This document shows, piece after piece, positions 1 to 7,406 of a DNA stretch of 64,000 nucleotides (its first letter is position 1; every line of letters starts with the position of its first letter). The DNA is taken from NCBI RefSeq assembly GCF_003432065.1, contig NZ_QWDE01000003.1:1-64000 (forward strand), written 5' to 3'. The DNA is from Mucilaginibacter terrenus. Lineage in GTDB: Bacteria; Bacteroidota; Bacteroidia; Sphingobacteriales; Sphingobacteriaceae. Both the position numbers and the translations under genes were made by a program. The notes beneath the pieces were generated by a model. The model worked only from the letters and a program-made list of their open reading frames with translations, was not told the origin of the DNA and ran no database searches.

Positions 1-108
1 TTGCTTCTACAGCATTTGCTACACGTTGAGGGTGGTCAGTTTGTCCCGGAATCCCCTGGTCAGTTTGCCCCGGAATTGGTGGTCAGCTTGCCCCGGAATC
101 AGGTGGTC
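1..108. mobile_element. End of an IS21-type insertion sequence (partial)
   Basis: Three near-identical 20-base units of the form TGGTCAGtTTGcCCCGGAAT lie at 33-52, 57-76 and 80-99, with a further partial TGGTC at 104-108. Tandem sub-terminal repeats with TGGTCA and CCGGAAT cores are typical of IS21-family ends. No istA or istB coding is visible because the window starts inside the element. The exact junction with phage DNA is inferred to be near 108-115, where the repeat stops and portal-like coding begins. The alternative is an unrelated extragenic repeat. Confidence 0.6.
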
Positions 109-1779
109 TCGTTCATCAGAATCTCCAGTATAGTCTCTAAGAAGGTAAACTTTTTAATGGGTGACGGTATCGTTACCAAAGGTGACACGAAGGCGTTTAA
201 AGCTGACCTGAACCCGGTAGACACTGCCGAAGAACTGATACAAAAGTTGGTTTACGATTATGTAGTGTTCAACTACTTCGCAATTGAAGTACAGTATGAC
301 CTATTAAACAATAAGCCATTATATTTTAACCATATCCCGGCTAACCAACTAAGAAGCAACAAATCTAAAACTAAGTTTTGGGTGTGTGATGACTGGCAAG
401 CCAAAAAGAACCTACTGACCTATGACCGTTGGGTTAAGGGCAAGAACGAAGACCGCAAATCAAAGGTTTTCTTTTATTCAGGCTACGTACCATCTGTATC
501 AACTGTTTACCCGAACGTAGATTATTCAGGCGCAATTACCGCAATGGTAACTGACATCCTGATTAACAACTTTAACAAAAACAACATTGAAGACGGTTTC
601 AGCCCGGCGCATATCATCAACTTTTTTAAAGGTGTTCCAACGGCAGAAGATGCTAAAGCTTTTGAAAGAAAGTTTGCGGAAACCTACAAGGGTGTTGACG
701 GCTTAAAGTACCTTTTATCTTGGAATAACGCAGATGGTAAAGCACCTGAAATAAATACAATCGCAGGTGATGATTACGCTACCAAACTGATTGAAGTAGT
801 TAAGAAAATTGAGAATGCTATCCTGCAATCCCATTCAGCAACCCGTTTATTATTTGGTGTTGAAACCGAAGGCAGCTTAGGCGGTAACGGTGCAGAACTC
901 GAAATTCAATTTGAGATTTTTAAACAGACGTGGGTTAAGAACACCCGTAATGTGATTGAATCCGGGCTTAATAAATTGTTTGCTGATGCCGGGCTACCTG
1001 CAATAGAATTTAAAGACAAAACAACGCTGTTTTCAGCTTCATTAGAGAGCGCAACCCGTGAAAAGGTACTCACTATAGATGAACTCCGAGCGATTGATGG
1101 TAAGCCTGTTTTGCCTAACGGCGAAGGTGCTAAACTGTTAACGGCAGCAGCCCCGGTACAAGCCCCGGCATTTAATCAGAATAGATTTTCGGCTACTGGT
1201 AAGATGCTTACAGATGCAGATTTTGAACTGGTAAAAGACTTAGGAACTCATAAAGCTGATTTTGACTTTGTAGAAAATGAGTTCTCAAAATTTGCTGATG
1301 ACCAGATTGACAATTACCTGATAACTGAAAAGATTGATGGTAAATCATTAGAACAAATTAAAGCAGATATTAAGTCTAAACTGGATACTTTAATATCAGT
1401 AGATGACCTTACAAAAAGGCTAAATAAGCTTACAGAAGCTAAAATAATCAAATCTGACATCACGGATAGCAAAGTCAACATTAAGCCTGTAGAAGCCCCA
1501 AAACAGGGCAACGAAGTGCAGGTAATGTATGAGTATAAGGTACGTCCGGGATATGGTGAACCCTTGATTGATACAAGCCGGGGTTTTTGTGTAAAGCTTA
1601 TCAATAACGACCGTCTTTATAGCCGTGCTGACATTCAAACGATGTCTTCAATCTTTGGCTATGATGTCTATGCTCATTGTGGTGGATGGTATACCGACCC
1701 CGCTACAGGCAAAGCAGAAAACCAGTGCCGTCACCAGTGGTCAAAAGTAAGAGTGATAAGAAAGGGCGGTGTGCAGTAA
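1..1779 (+). CDS. Phage portal protein with MuF-like C-terminal domain, 5' end replaced by IS sequence
   Basis: Portal proteins form the dodecameric ring at the capsid vertex through which DNA is packaged. Residues about 40-380 look portal-like (start VNFLMGDGI; a stretch from 280 with SATRLLFGVETEGSLGG). Residues about 505-592 form a compact domain with Cys, His and Trp residues (GGWYTDP, CRHQW) reminiscent of minor head/MuF domains. The first 36 codons read through the IS-type repeats at 33-108, so the native N-terminus is missing and the ORF is open to the window edge. The stop overlaps the next start as TAATG. It is probably not functional as read; the family call rests on pattern and gene order. 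Confidence 0.65.
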   Translation: MLLQHLLHVEGGQFVPESPGQFAPELVVSLPRNQVVSFIRISSIVSKKVNFLMGDGIVTKGDTKAFKADLNPVDTAEELIQKLVYDYVVFNYFAIEVQYDLLNNKPLYFNHIPANQLRSNKSKTKFWVCDDWQAKKNLLTYDRWVKGKNEDRKSKVFFYSGYVPSVSTVYPNVDYSGAITAMVTDILINNFNKNNIEDGFSPAHIINFFKGVPTAEDAKAFERKFAETYKGVDGLKYLLSWNNADGKAPEINTIAGDDYATKLIEVVKKIENAILQSHSATRLLFGVETEGSLGGNGAELEIQFEIFKQTWVKNTRNVIESGLNKLFADAGLPAIEFKDKTTLFSASLESATREKVLTIDELRAIDGKPVLPNGEGAKLLTAAAPVQAPAFNQNRFSATGKMLTDADFELVKDLGTHKADFDFVENEFSKFADDQIDNYLITEKIDGKSLEQIKADIKSKLDTLISVDDLTKRLNKLTEAKIIKSDITDSKVNIKPVEAPKQGNEVQVMYEYKVRPGYGEPLIDTSRGFCVKLINNDRLYSRADIQTMSSIFGYDVYAHCGGWYTDPATGKAENQCRHQWSKVRVIRKGGVQ

Positions 1780-2354
1780 TGAAGAAGATACAGTTTATCA
1801 GCGTACAGGAACTGAAAGATAGTTCAATCGTACAGACCAATGTTGACGAAAAGATATTAAGTCAATGCATCACTGAGTTCCAGGAACTGGAACTACAGCA
1901 GGTATTAGGTAAAGCCACCTACAAACGGCTATCAAACGTACTGGTGTCGGGTGCTACAATCAGTGGTTACACGTACTCAGATGAAGATACTTTACTGTTT
2001 GACGTGATTAAACCTGTAATGGTATATGGCAGCTTACTTTATAGCATCAGTCCGCTTCACTACAAGCTAACCAATAAGGGCGTTCAAAACATTACTGATG
2101 ATAATGCTAAGACAGGTGACGGTCGGGACTTGGAGAGTCTTAAATCCAATTACACCACCAAATTAGAGGGGTATAAACGGTTTCTGATTGAACATCTGGA
2201 AACAGACGAAGACCCGGAAACAGAAGCACCCTGCTCAACAGATACAACTTTTGCAATTACCGGGATTTCGATACCGGATAACAGTTTTAATGAAGAAGAA
2301 GCTTACAGGGCTTCGGCTTATAAAACCGGGTACTACCGAAGAATAATTTACTAA
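1779..2354 (+). CDS. Phage head-tail connector-like protein (DUF6712 type)
   Basis: This 191-residue protein is mostly helical in its first 150 residues, with a low-complexity acidic linker (ETDEDPETEAP) and a basic C-terminus. Size, composition and position right after the portal gene fit the DUF6712 family of Bacteroidota phage proteins, thought to act as head-completion/connector proteins. The start chosen is ATG at 1779, which overlaps the upstream stop by one base; a longer reading from 1677 would sit inside the portal gene. The stop is followed at once by the GTG of the next gene, indicating one late operon. Function is inferred from context. Confidence 0.55.
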   Translation: MKKIQFISVQELKDSSIVQTNVDEKILSQCITEFQELELQQVLGKATYKRLSNVLVSGATISGYTYSDEDTLLFDVIKPVMVYGSLLYSISPLHYKLTNKGVQNITDDNAKTGDGRDLESLKSNYTTKLEGYKRFLIEHLETDEDPETEAPCSTDTTFAITGISIPDNSFNEEEAYRASAYKTGYYRRIIY

Positions 2355-3110
2355 GTGATTACCATTAACCAGTATATCAAATTACTTGAAAAGTACTTAA
2401 AGCAGCACAAGCAAATCAATACGGTACTTACCAGTAACGAAGCTGATTTTGCAGCCTATTATAAGATAGTTTACCCGGTTGCCCACATTGATTATGTAAC
2501 GCAGCGTATCAGCGGAGATAACATTAGCCACCAATTTGAAATCATCATTGGTGACTTGTTTGACCCTAATGTACCTGCTTCTGAATTTGAAATTTACAGT
2601 GACTGCAACCTGATAGCTGATGACCTGTTAACTTACTTCGAAAATCAGGTTAATGTTGATTATGAGATTAGCCCGGATACCAGTATTCAGAAGTTTACTG
2701 ATGCGAACGGTGACAGGGTTGCCGGGGCTGTATTCGTAATTACTTTCAACCAGTTCCGGGCAAGTGATAACTGCATCACTCCAATTGATGATAACCTGTC
2801 AGTGGCTAAACCAGTAATGTACTACGGTGCTGTTAACGGTGTACCAACCAGTTTAAGCGGGTTAACGTCAACACAGGCTACAGAAGCAACTTTAGACACT
2901 GGCTTAGGCAACCCTTTTGTTATTGCATTAGATGACCTGTACAGCCTTGAATTAGTAAATGATACCAGTGCATCAAATTTAGATTTAACGGCTTTATACG
3001 TGCGTAATGGTACGTTAACAGCCAAAGATAATACCGTTTATAATCTGTACTACTATGAACAAGCTGTCCCCTATAGTACAAGCCATAAACACAAGATAAG
3101 AGTGAGATAA
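2355..3110 (+). CDS. Putative phage tail-completion protein with C-terminal beta domain
   Basis: The 251-residue protein starts with GTG directly after the previous stop. Residues 1-125 (start MITINQYIKLLEKYLKQHK) look like a small alpha/beta fold of the tail-terminator/minor-tail kind. Residues about 145-251 are Thr/Ser/Leu-rich and end in YYYEQAVPYSTSHKHKIRVR, resembling a beta-domain that recurs in tail and fibre proteins of Bacteroidota phages. The arrangement suggests a two-domain tail protein joining the connector to the fibre gene that follows 4 bases later. The role is inferred; no catalytic motif is seen. Confidence 0.45.
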   Translation: MITINQYIKLLEKYLKQHKQINTVLTSNEADFAAYYKIVYPVAHIDYVTQRISGDNISHQFEIIIGDLFDPNVPASEFEIYSDCNLIADDLLTYFENQVNVDYEISPDTSIQKFTDANGDRVAGAVFVITFNQFRASDNCITPIDDNLSVAKPVMYYGAVNGVPTSLSGLTSTQATEATLDTGLGNPFVIALDDLYSLELVNDTSASNLDLTALYVRNGTLTAKDNTVYNLYYYEQAVPYSTSHKHKIRVR

Positions 3111-3114
3111 AAAA

Positions 3115-4614
3115 ATGATAGGTGAAGAAAGACCGATAGGGATTAAGTTAACTAATCCGGGCAATGTTGACTGGTTTTACGGCGGTGGCTTACCTGCTTA
3201 TGCTTCGATTGAAGAAGCCTTAGCTACAGTGCCGGGTGCTTTACGTATGGGTAAAACCGTAGGTATTCTGATTGATGGAATCATAGTTGAATACTGGTTC
3301 AAAGATGGCATTGCTGATGAAGATTTGGTCATTAAAGCAGCCGGGGGTTCTGGTTCGGTTGATGCTTACACCAAAGCACAAGCTGATACCAAATTTCAAA
3401 TCAAAGGTGATTACCTGACTGGTGTAACATCTAACGATGTTATTGATGCTTTGGGCTACGTGCCTTTAAGCGGGTATTCAGTTGACCTATCAGGTTACTA
3501 TACGAAGGTTCAATCAGATGCTAAGTACCTAACCGGATTTGCCGTTGACCTGTCAGGTTATTACACTAAAAGTCAGTCAGACGCTAAGTACCTAACCGGG
3601 TATACCGTTGACCTCAGTGATTACTACAATAAGTCAGCAGCAGATACCCGCTATCAATTTAAAGGTAATTACTTAACCGGGTTAACGTCAACTGATGTTA
3701 CCGTGGCTTTAGGCTATACACCTGTTTCTGGTTTGACTAACTACTACACCAAAGCACAAAGTGATGCTAAGTATTTGGGAACTGGTTACACCCCGGACTT
3801 ATCAAATGTGTATACCAAATCACAGTCAGATGCTAAATATCTTACAGGGTATACCGTTGATTTTAATAACTACTATGATAAGACTACTTCTGATTCAAAG
3901 TTCTTAACTGGTGTAACAAAATCACAAGTTACTACTGCTTTGGGTTACACCCCGGCAAGCGGTTCAACCACTTTGGCAGGTTACGGTGTAGCATCTGGTG
4001 ACACTTTATTTGATGGTAGATTCTTACCGTTGAACACTGACCTTAATACTGAAACTCAAAAGGCTTTAAATCTGATGACTTCACCAAACAAAGTTCAATC
4101 CTTTGGTGCAAACGTTTATGAAATGACTACTACAATGACGGTAGTTACACAGCAGTTTAAGACGTTAGCTTTAACACCTGTAACATCTGCAACTACATTG
4201 TACGGTGTTACTTTTTACCAAAGTGGGCAAGGTGTTTACACGGCAAATAATGAGAACTCAATTTCATTATACTCTTATTCTGGTGGTGTACTTACTAAGG
4301 TAGCAACTACAGGTAACGTGCCAACATTGTGGTCAAACAGTGCTAACACTTTCGTGAATATCTATTTTACAGCCCCGTATAATGCAGCACCGGGAATGTA
4401 TTTCTTAGGTATGCTATTTTGCGCTTCAAGCACAACGACAGCACCAACGATTGCTTGCGCCCCAACTCTGCTTAATGCTGCAATATCAAACGCCAACCTG
4501 CCGAATAATACAAAATTGTACGGTACAATCTTAGCGCAAACGACTGCACCCGCAACCATCAATATGTCATCAGTAAACGGTTCTACAGCCCGTATCTGGA
4601 CAGCTATGTTTTAA
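3115..4614 (+). CDS. Phage tail fibre / receptor-binding protein with internal repeats
   Basis: This 499-residue protein has a short N-terminal domain (1-80), a repeat shaft (85-285) and a Thr/Asn/Ser-rich C-terminal half likely to bind the host surface. The shaft holds seven units of the form Y-x-K-x-x-x-D-x-K/R-Y/F (about residues 85, 128, 149, 170, 210, 232, 253). It also holds three units of the form ALGYxPxSG (about 112, 198, 275), a motif common in tail fibres of tailed phages. Fibres of this type fold as trimeric beta-rich rods. It lies between tail-completion and lysis genes, the usual place. No chaperone or peptidase domain is visible at the C-terminus. Confidence 0.7.
   Translation: MIGEERPIGIKLTNPGNVDWFYGGGLPAYASIEEALATVPGALRMGKTVGILIDGIIVEYWFKDGIADEDLVIKAAGGSGSVDAYTKAQADTKFQIKGDYLTGVTSNDVIDALGYVPLSGYSVDLSGYYTKVQSDAKYLTGFAVDLSGYYTKSQSDAKYLTGYTVDLSDYYNKSAADTRYQFKGNYLTGLTSTDVTVALGYTPVSGLTNYYTKAQSDAKYLGTGYTPDLSNVYTKSQSDAKYLTGYTVDFNNYYDKTTSDSKFLTGVTKSQVTTALGYTPASGSTTLAGYGVASGDTLFDGRFLPLNTDLNTETQKALNLMTSPNKVQSFGANVYEMTTTMTVVTQQFKTLALTPVTSATTLYGVTFYQSGQGVYTANNENSISLYSYSGGVLTKVATTGNVPTLWSNSANTFVNIYFTAPYNAAPGMYFLGMLFCASSTTTAPTIACAPTLLNAAISNANLPNNTKLYGTILAQTTAPATINMSSVNGSTARIWTAMF
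3358..3963 (+). repeat. Tandem imperfect repeats inside the tail fibre gene
   Basis: The segment coding residues about 82-283 repeats a 21-23 codon pattern seven times, interleaved with three copies of an ALGYxPxSG unit. Adjacent copies share runs such as TCAGATGCTAAGTACCTAAC with small changes. Such repeats can lengthen or shorten by recombination and alter fibre length. Confidence 0.7.
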
Positions 4615-4648
4615 GGTAATTACCGTCTTGTACATACTATTTATCTAT

Positions 4649-5095
4649 GTGAAAATAGATAGTGCAGGACGGGATTTTATTTACCTGAAAGAAGGTGTAA
4701 AGCTTAAAGCTTATAAAGATGTAGTAGGTGTTCCTACCATTGGTTGCGGTTTGACTTATTATCCTGATGGCAGAAAAGTTAAGTTAGGCGATGTTATCAG
4801 CTTAAAACAGTGTGATGATATGTTCACTGCCGTTGTAGCTGACTTTGAAAAAGCAATTTCAGCAGCTATAAAAGTACCTCTTAACCAAAATCAGTTTAAT
4901 GCTTTGGTGTCTTTGGCTTACAACATTGGTAAAGCCGGATTCAGCAAGTCCACTTTGGTTAAACGGATAAATGCCGGGGAATCACCAGAAAGGATTACAG
5001 CAGCATTTGCTATGTGGAACAAAGCCGGGGACAAGGTAAATAGCACTCTTACGAAAAGGCGTGCTGACGAAGCTAAACTATACTTCAAAGCCTAA
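4649..5095 (+). CDS. Phage endolysin, T4-type lysozyme (GH24 muramidase)
   Basis: The product cleaves the beta-1,4 bond between MurNAc and GlcNAc in peptidoglycan at the end of the phage cycle. The GH24 triad E-8-D-5-T is visible within KEGVKLKAYKDVVGVPTIG: counting from GTG 4649 these are Glu15, Asp24 and Thr30. The family C-terminal region with LSLAYNIG-like and W-x-KAG elements follows. The GTG at 4649 gives MKIDSAGRDFIYL, matching usual GH24 N-termini; a TTG at 4628 would add seven hydrophobic residues and could be a weak signal-anchor. The stop overlaps the holin ATG, forming a lysis cassette. Confidence 0.9.
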   Translation: MKIDSAGRDFIYLKEGVKLKAYKDVVGVPTIGCGLTYYPDGRKVKLGDVISLKQCDDMFTAVVADFEKAISAAIKVPLNQNQFNALVSLAYNIGKAGFSKSTLVKRINAGESPERITAAFAMWNKAGDKVNSTLTKRRADEAKLYFKA

Positions 5096-5586
5096 TGAAA
5101 ACCCTACTTACAATATTTAATAACCTACAATTGTCTTACACAGCCTTGTTTAAGTTTATGGTATCAAACGTCTGGAAAATGATTGTTTGGACTTTCTGCA
5201 TTTACCTTGCACCTACCTATGAATTGATAGGTCTTACTGTTTTCTTATTGTGTGCTGATTTGATTACAGGTATCTGGAAATCTCTAAAAACTGGTGTCCC
5301 GGTAACAGCAGCTAAGATAGGTCTCAGCGTAGAAAAGATGATTGCTTACACCTTTGGTGTAGTCTGTACCTATGCAGTTCAGCACGGTATCACCAATGAT
5401 GCAATTAAGGTGATGCTATTCTATTCTGGTATTGTATCCCTAAAAGAGTTAAAGAGTATCATTGAGAACATTGAGATAATTACAGGCACTTCAATTTGGG
5501 GTGTGCTTAGTAAACAAATCGGCAACCTGATGCCGGGTAAAAAATTAGACAAAGAAGATAAGGAGACCAAAGATGAAACTAAGTAA
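5095..5586 (+). CDS. Phage holin family protein
   Basis: A holin makes the inner-membrane lesions that time lysis and let the endolysin reach the wall. The 163-residue protein has three or four hydrophobic segments (about 28-50, 53-70, 90-112, 118-135) and a charged Lys/Asp/Glu tail, typical of the phage holin 4 family found beside lysozymes. The ATG at 5095 overlaps the endolysin stop by one base. The last residues are shared with the ribosome-binding region of a 25-codon ORF that overlaps the end of this gene. Confidence 0.8.
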   Translation: MKTLLTIFNNLQLSYTALFKFMVSNVWKMIVWTFCIYLAPTYELIGLTVFLLCADLITGIWKSLKTGVPVTAAKIGLSVEKMIAYTFGVVCTYAVQHGITNDAIKVMLFYSGIVSLKELKSIIENIEIITGTSIWGVLSKQIGNLMPGKKLDKEDKETKDETK

Positions 5587-5650
5587 TATCATACGCTTAA
5601 TAGCAACCATTGCATTAACCGTACTAGATGCCATTAAAAGTAAGAAATAG
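5573..5650 (+). CDS. 25-residue membrane peptide overlapping the holin gene
   Basis: The peptide reads MKLSNIIRLIATIALTVLDA followed by a Lys-rich end. It has a strong AAGGAG ribosome site about 8 bases upstream of the ATG, inside the holin coding end, which is unusually good for this window. One hydrophobic segment spans residues 5-19. Size, position after lysis genes and a basic start recall the tiny 'smalltalk' proteins of Bacteroides phages, but the sequence is not clearly the same family. It may be a lysis accessory; this is inference. Confidence 0.5.
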   Translation: MKLSNIIRLIATIALTVLDAIKSKK

Positions 5651-5662
5651 GGGAAATATAAT

Positions 5663-6280
5663 TTATTGAGTTGCAGTGTAACCCTTTTGCGCATCTAACG
5701 ATGTTTTAGTAAGGTCAACACTTTCTACACAGACTTCATACCCTATTACGGTTGCGGTAGTCACCTTAGAGTACTCATTATACTTGAAATCTAAAGTGGC
5801 TTCAAAGATTGCTTCTTTATGATTTGTTTTCTTGATAGACTTAGTTAAATTGAAAGTTACAGATTCACCTATGTCTCCGCCAAACGCTTCATTTGAAATT
5901 GTTCCAGTATAAACCGTTAACCATTTATTGTTTGCTCTCAGGTAATTTTGAGTTTTTAGATATTGACTTTTTGCATAATCCATTTGGCTTATTGGATATT
6001 TAAATTTCAAAACCTTACGGTACAGCACCCCTTCTTGAAAATCCAAAACTACTCGTACAGTGTCGTTAGCGTAAGATTTACTGGAATGCCCTTTATATAT
6101 AAATTCATATTCCTTTTCTTCCATTCCAAAGCTTTCGTGATTCGACATATACCCTATAAGCTCGTATTTCTGACCACCCAAAGGTATCTTATCGAATTGT
6201 TGTAACAAGTTTACGCTTTGAGAAAACGATGGTTTCGCTACAATGAGTAGCAGTGCTGTAATGAAAAAGCGACTTGTCAT
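5663..6280 (-). CDS. Secreted protein of unknown function in prophage
   Basis: The 205-residue product begins with a clear signal peptide (MTSRFFITALLLIVAKPSFS before Q21). The rest is a beta-rich mature domain with many Lys, Thr and Tyr residues. No family is recognised. It runs against the phage late operon and sits next to another secreted protein on the same strand, so both look like accessory ('moron') genes expressed from the lysogen. An ATT trinucleotide run sits directly upstream of the start at 6281-6297. Possible roles in surface change or exclusion are guesses. Confidence 0.6.
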   Translation of the reverse strand: MTSRFFITALLLIVAKPSFSQSVNLLQQFDKIPLGGQKYELIGYMSNHESFGMEEKEYEFIYKGHSSKSYANDTVRVVLDFQEGVLYRKVLKFKYPISQMDYAKSQYLKTQNYLRANNKWLTVYTGTISNEAFGGDIGESVTFNLTKSIKKTNHKEAIFEATLDFKYNEYSKVTTATVIGYEVCVESVDLTKTSLDAQKGYTATQ

Positions 6281-6334
6281 ATTATTATTATTATTATTTT
6301 CTTGGGGCTGACCCTCTTTTCATTGTACAATTAA

Positions 6335-6859
6335 TTAGTTTTTTTCTTCACTTACCATAAAAGCAGCAGCTTTCTGAATCTGCTTCTTTTGTTTGTCCTT
6401 AACAGTTAGGTCAATACCAAAATCATCTTTTCTTAATGCTAACCGTAGTGCAGCTATTTGATTGTTTGCAAAGTAGTTTAGTTGTGCAGGGGTAATTTCC
6501 GAACTTATTAGCAGCATACTGGATGAACCACTATTTACAATTTTTGAGTTACCATCGGGATTAAACCTGATGATACTATCAGAAGGCATTTTAATAAGAA
6601 TTGACATATTGTTTACGTCCAAACCCTGATAAGCGCCAAACTCACCGCTTGGCATATTCATTAATAAGCCAACAAGTACTTTATCATCGTTCTGCATAAA
6701 TGTCAGTGATTCCATAAAGTTCACATTATTAGCTGCGACGAAGTTGACAGTCGCACCTTTTATCAGCTTACCAGTGAAATCGTCTTTTTTATTAATCAAA
6801 GTTTGGGCATAAGACGTTGAAGAAGCAATCAATGCTAAAAGGAGGGCAATTTTTTTCAT
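6335..6859 (-). CDS. Secreted protein of unknown function in prophage
   Basis: The 174-residue protein starts at ATG 6859 (MKKIALLLALIASSTSYAQ), a textbook signal peptide with cleavage before Gln/Thr; an upstream in-frame extension to 6934 would bury it and is rejected. The mature part has a short conserved-looking NxNFMESLTFMQNDD stretch and a helical Lys-rich C-terminus. No family is recognised. It is 55 bases downstream of nothing else on this strand and likely forms a two-gene unit with the next minus-strand gene. Its start region faces umuD across a palindromic site. Confidence 0.6.
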   Translation of the reverse strand: MKKIALLLALIASSTSYAQTLINKKDDFTGKLIKGATVNFVAANNVNFMESLTFMQNDDKVLVGLLMNMPSGEFGAYQGLDVNNMSILIKMPSDSIIRFNPDGNSKIVNSGSSSMLLISSEITPAQLNYFANNQIAALRLALRKDDFGIDLTVKDKQKKQIQKAAAFMVSEEKN

Positions 6860-6916
6860 AATAACGGTTTGGTTCTCAAAGATAAACATAAATATTTTTT
6901 CACACACTTGAATTTG

Positions 6917-6933
6917 TGCTAACAGTATTAGCA
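6917..6933. promoter_or_regulatory. Palindromic operator candidate between secreted-protein gene and umuD
   Basis: The site TGCTAACAGTATTAGCA is a perfect inverted repeat with 6-base arms and a 5-base spacer. It ends 12 bases before the GTG of umuD and lies in the 85-base divergent gap. A symmetrical site here is where an SOS or phage repressor would be expected to act. Which protein binds is unknown. Confidence 0.5.
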
Positions 6934-6944
6934 TTTTTGATGTT

Positions 6945-7406
6945 GTGAAAAGTGTGGCTAATATTCAGGTTTATAGATTTAAGCAATCAGACACGGAACT
7001 ACCGTTGTTCCTATCTAACATACAGGCGGGGTTTCCATCCCCGGCAGATGACTACTTAGAAGAATGTTTGTCACTTGATGACATCTGCATATCCAATGCT
7101 GCCAGTACGTTCTTAGGCAGGGTTACCGGGCAATCCCTTAAAGATGTATATATCTATGACGGTGACATAGCTGTTATCGATAAGAGCGAAAAGCCGGAAC
7201 ATAAAGATTTAGTGGTATGTGCTATTGATGGTGAGTTTAACGCCAAAATCCTTCACATTGACAAACTACAAGGTATACGGTTACTGTCCGCTAATCCTGA
7301 TTACCCACCTATCATAATTCAAGAACTAACTGACTTTAGAATTTGGGGTGTTATCACCTTTGTTATCCAAAACGTGAAAAACCGAAGCAATGATTGGCAT
7401 TATTGA
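6945..7406 (+). CDS. umuD: UmuD, self-cleaving subunit of error-prone DNA polymerase V
   Basis: UmuD cleaves itself on RecA filaments and then joins UmuC to form a lesion-bypass polymerase. The 153-residue product has the expected cleavage dipeptide Ala28-Gly29 (QAGFPSPADDYLE), the nucleophile Ser64 in VTGQSLKD and the general-base Lys101 in EFNAKI. The spacings match the S24/LexA fold. The start is GTG at 6945; no better ATG is in frame. It overlaps umuC by 17 bases, so translation is likely coupled. Placement on a prophage is known for such pairs and gives the lysogen SOS mutagenesis. Confidence 0.9.
   Translation: MKSVANIQVYRFKQSDTELPLFLSNIQAGFPSPADDYLEECLSLDDICISNAASTFLGRVTGQSLKDVYIYDGDIAVIDKSEKPEHKDLVVCAIDGEFNAKILHIDKLQGIRLLSANPDYPPIIIQELTDFRIWGVITFVIQNVKNRSNDWHY

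Noticed and set aside
3358..3963. Repeat block in the tail fibre region as a possible CRISPR array
   Set aside because: The units are adjacent, in frame and protein-coding, without constant repeat and variable spacer structure.
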